The translations under genes and the position numbers were made by a program. A stretch of 6,913 bases of DNA, taken from an uncultured bacterium. GTDB lineage: Bacteria; Patescibacteriota; Patescibacteriia; UBA1558; GWA2-36-10. Shown here piece by piece: positions 6,629 to 6,913 of this stretch. The number at the start of each line of letters is the position of its first letter. Positions within the stretch are counted from its first letter, which is position 1. Under the pieces are notes generated by a model. It did no database searches. It worked only from the letters and a program-made list of their open reading frames with translations, and was not told the DNA's origin. The stretch spans positions 1 to 6,913 of the forward strand of contig CALDOH010000089.1 of NCBI GenBank assembly GCA_937912185.1, given 5' to 3'.

Positions 6629-6647
6629 TAAATAATTTTATACACCT

Positions 6648-6676
6648 ATTATATCATTTTTAGCTTATTTTTTCAA
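6648..6676 (-). promoter_or_regulatory. Promoter of the scpA operon (extended -10)
   Basis: Minus strand shows TTGAAA at 6676-6671, a 17-base spacer, and TATAAT at 6653-6648, with TGA just before the -10 giving the extended TGn motif. The -35 matches consensus at five of six positions and the -10 at six of six. The likely start is near 6641-6642. The -35 begins one base after the T-run of the small RNA terminator. Confidence 0.85.
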
Positions 6677-6677
6677 T

Positions 6678-6702
6678 AAAAAAATACCTGCTTCAAACAG
6701 GT
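6678..6702 (-). terminator. Distal intrinsic terminator of the small RNA
   Basis: On the minus strand ACCTG (6702-6698), a 7-base loop and CAGGT (6690-6686) are followed by A and seven T (6684-6678). The stem is short at five pairs but the T-run is strong. On the plus strand five T follow the same hairpin, so it may also work weakly in that direction. Confidence 0.75.
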
Positions 6703-6709
6703 TTTTGAT

Positions 6710-6757
6710 AAAAAAATTGGGAGCCGAGCGTATACACACGGCACACGTTCGACTCCC
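6710..6757 (-). terminator. Proximal terminator hairpin of the small RNA
   Basis: On the minus strand GGGAGTCGA (6757-6749) pairs with TCGGCTCCC (6727-6719) through nine pairs including one G-U. After an A-C mismatch, CGTGT (6747-6743) pairs with ATACG (6733-6729). The stem is followed by AA and seven T (6716-6710). A GC-rich stem with a T-run is a typical intrinsic terminator, so this may end most transcripts, with the distal hairpin as backup. Confidence 0.7.
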
Positions 6758-6839
6758 TGGTGGGTGTCGGTAGGTCAGGAGGAAGGTTGGCCTACTTTCG
6801 ACCCAGAAATTGTGATCACTGTAAAAAGCGATACTTCCT

Positions 6840-6868
6840 AATATATCATATATATTAAATTTTGTCAA
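6840..6868 (-). promoter_or_regulatory. Strong promoter of the small RNA (extended -10)
   Basis: Minus strand has a perfect TTGACA at 6868-6863, a 17-base spacer, and TATATT at 6845-6840, preceded by TGA as an extended -10. The start is expected near 6834. The 45 bases further upstream, to the window end, are A/T-rich and could assist the promoter; I see no gene or repeat in them. Confidence 0.85.
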
Positions 6869-6913
6869 GGGTTTTTAACCAATATCTAGTCTTTTTATCT
6901 AAAATTAGCCAAA

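Larger units (their letters stand above)
1..6641 (-). other. Predicted nine-gene operon scpA-scpB-rluB-orf-dac-orf-tpiA-fba-tpr
   Basis: All nine genes share one strand, with gaps of 27, -17, 20, 1, 31, -1, 7 and 4 bases from scpA to the TPR gene. I see no intrinsic terminator or convincing internal promoter between them. The only strong promoter reading into them lies at 6648-6676. This supports one transcript starting near 6641, although weak internal promoters in coding sequence cannot be excluded by eye. Confidence 0.7.
6551..6641 (-). promoter_or_regulatory. 5' leader of the scpA operon with alternative hairpins
   Basis: If transcription starts near 6641, the untranslated leader is about 90 nt and contains all three repeat arms. 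Arm 1 with arm 2 gives a hairpin with a 19-nt loop and leaves the scpA ribosome site free. Arm 1 with arm 3 buries GGGGU of the ribosome site in a longer stem. There is no run of T after either stem, so control would act on translation and not on termination. No known riboswitch class is recognisable. The fold is seen in the sequence; regulation is inference. Confidence 0.5.
6678..6834 (-). ncRNA. Predicted small structured RNA of unknown family
   Basis: A unit with its own strong promoter and two tandem terminators but no credible protein gene: about 120 nt if it ends at the first T-run and 155 nt if at the second. Three hairpins are visible on the minus strand. Hairpin 1 is ATCGCT with AGTGAT (6832-6827 and 6820-6815, one G-U). 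Hairpin 2 (6804-6762) is GGGT/ACCC, CG/CG and GTAGG/CCTAC with an AAA bulge and an AC bulge, closing a 16-nt loop (6790-6775) that contains CCTTCCTCCT. Hairpin 3 (6757-6719) is the proximal terminator. G-U pairs in hairpins 1 and 3 become A-C mismatches on the other strand, which supports the minus strand. I see none of the signatures of tmRNA, SRP RNA, RNase P RNA, 5S rRNA or tRNA. A 6S-like RNA is not excluded. Confidence 0.65.

Noticed and set aside
6719..6757. Plus-strand GTTCGACTCCC looks like a tRNA T-arm
   Set aside because: The bases flanking TTCGACTC (ACACG and CCTGG) do not pair as a T-stem, and no acceptor, D or anticodon arm is present. The segment is better explained as a terminator stem on the minus strand.
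6770..6795. Plus-strand AGGTC...GGAAGG resembles the SRP RNA hairpin
   Set aside because: The GGAA tetraloop and the AAGCAGC strand of bacterial SRP RNA are missing, no plus-strand promoter precedes it, and promoter and terminators point the other way. The plus strand pairs slightly better for this one hairpin only (a U-G in place of a C-A).
6812..6819. Perfect 8-bp palindrome GTGATCAC as a protein operator
   Set aside because: It is short, single, lies inside the transcribed region, and partly overlaps hairpin 1, so no operator role can be supported.
6665..6868. A 67-codon minus-strand open frame over the small RNA region
   Set aside because: Its only start is a TTG that is itself part of the -35 box, so it could not be translated from that promoter. 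It runs through the -10 and both terminators, and the protein has no family features.

Overview
The window is an AT-rich bacterial segment in which every gene I can support lies on the minus strand, so it reads from right to left. Gene content, compact spacing and short proteins fit a small-genome bacterium. I favour the Candidate Phyla Radiation (Patescibacteria), partly because of the ACCCCGTTAGAAATT element upstream of scpA, which I remember as common in those genomes. That assignment is inference and the phylum is not resolved. Stop codons are TAA or TAG only, and all genes translate at full length with the standard code.

Right end (about 6551-6913): a control region without a protein gene. 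A near-consensus extended -10 promoter (6840-6868) drives a predicted small structured RNA (about 6834 to 6678). This RNA ends in two tandem intrinsic terminators. One of its hairpin loops carries CCUCCU, the core anti-Shine-Dalgarno sequence. One base past the last terminator T-run begins a second near-consensus promoter (6648-6676), which drives the protein operon. The operon's roughly 90-nt 5' leader contains three copies of ACCCCGTYAG, two direct and one inverted. The inverted copy overlaps the ribosome binding site of scpA, so the leader can fold into two mutually exclusive hairpins.

Operon (6550 down to 1 and beyond): scpA and scpB (condensin accessory subunits for chromosome segregation), an RsuA/RluB-type pseudouridine synthase overlapping scpB, a divergent protein resembling glycerophosphodiester phosphodiesterases, a D-alanyl-D-alanine carboxypeptidase, a small integral membrane protein of the small multi-drug export family, triosephosphate isomerase, class II fructose-bisphosphate aldolase, and a membrane-anchored TPR protein cut by the window edge. 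Gaps range from -17 to +31 bases, so one nine-gene transcript is likely. It joins chromosome segregation, ribosome modification, cell-wall trimming and two consecutive steps of lower glycolysis.

The coding genes are mostly ordinary. The unusual material is the control region: the predicted small RNA and the leader with alternative hairpins.
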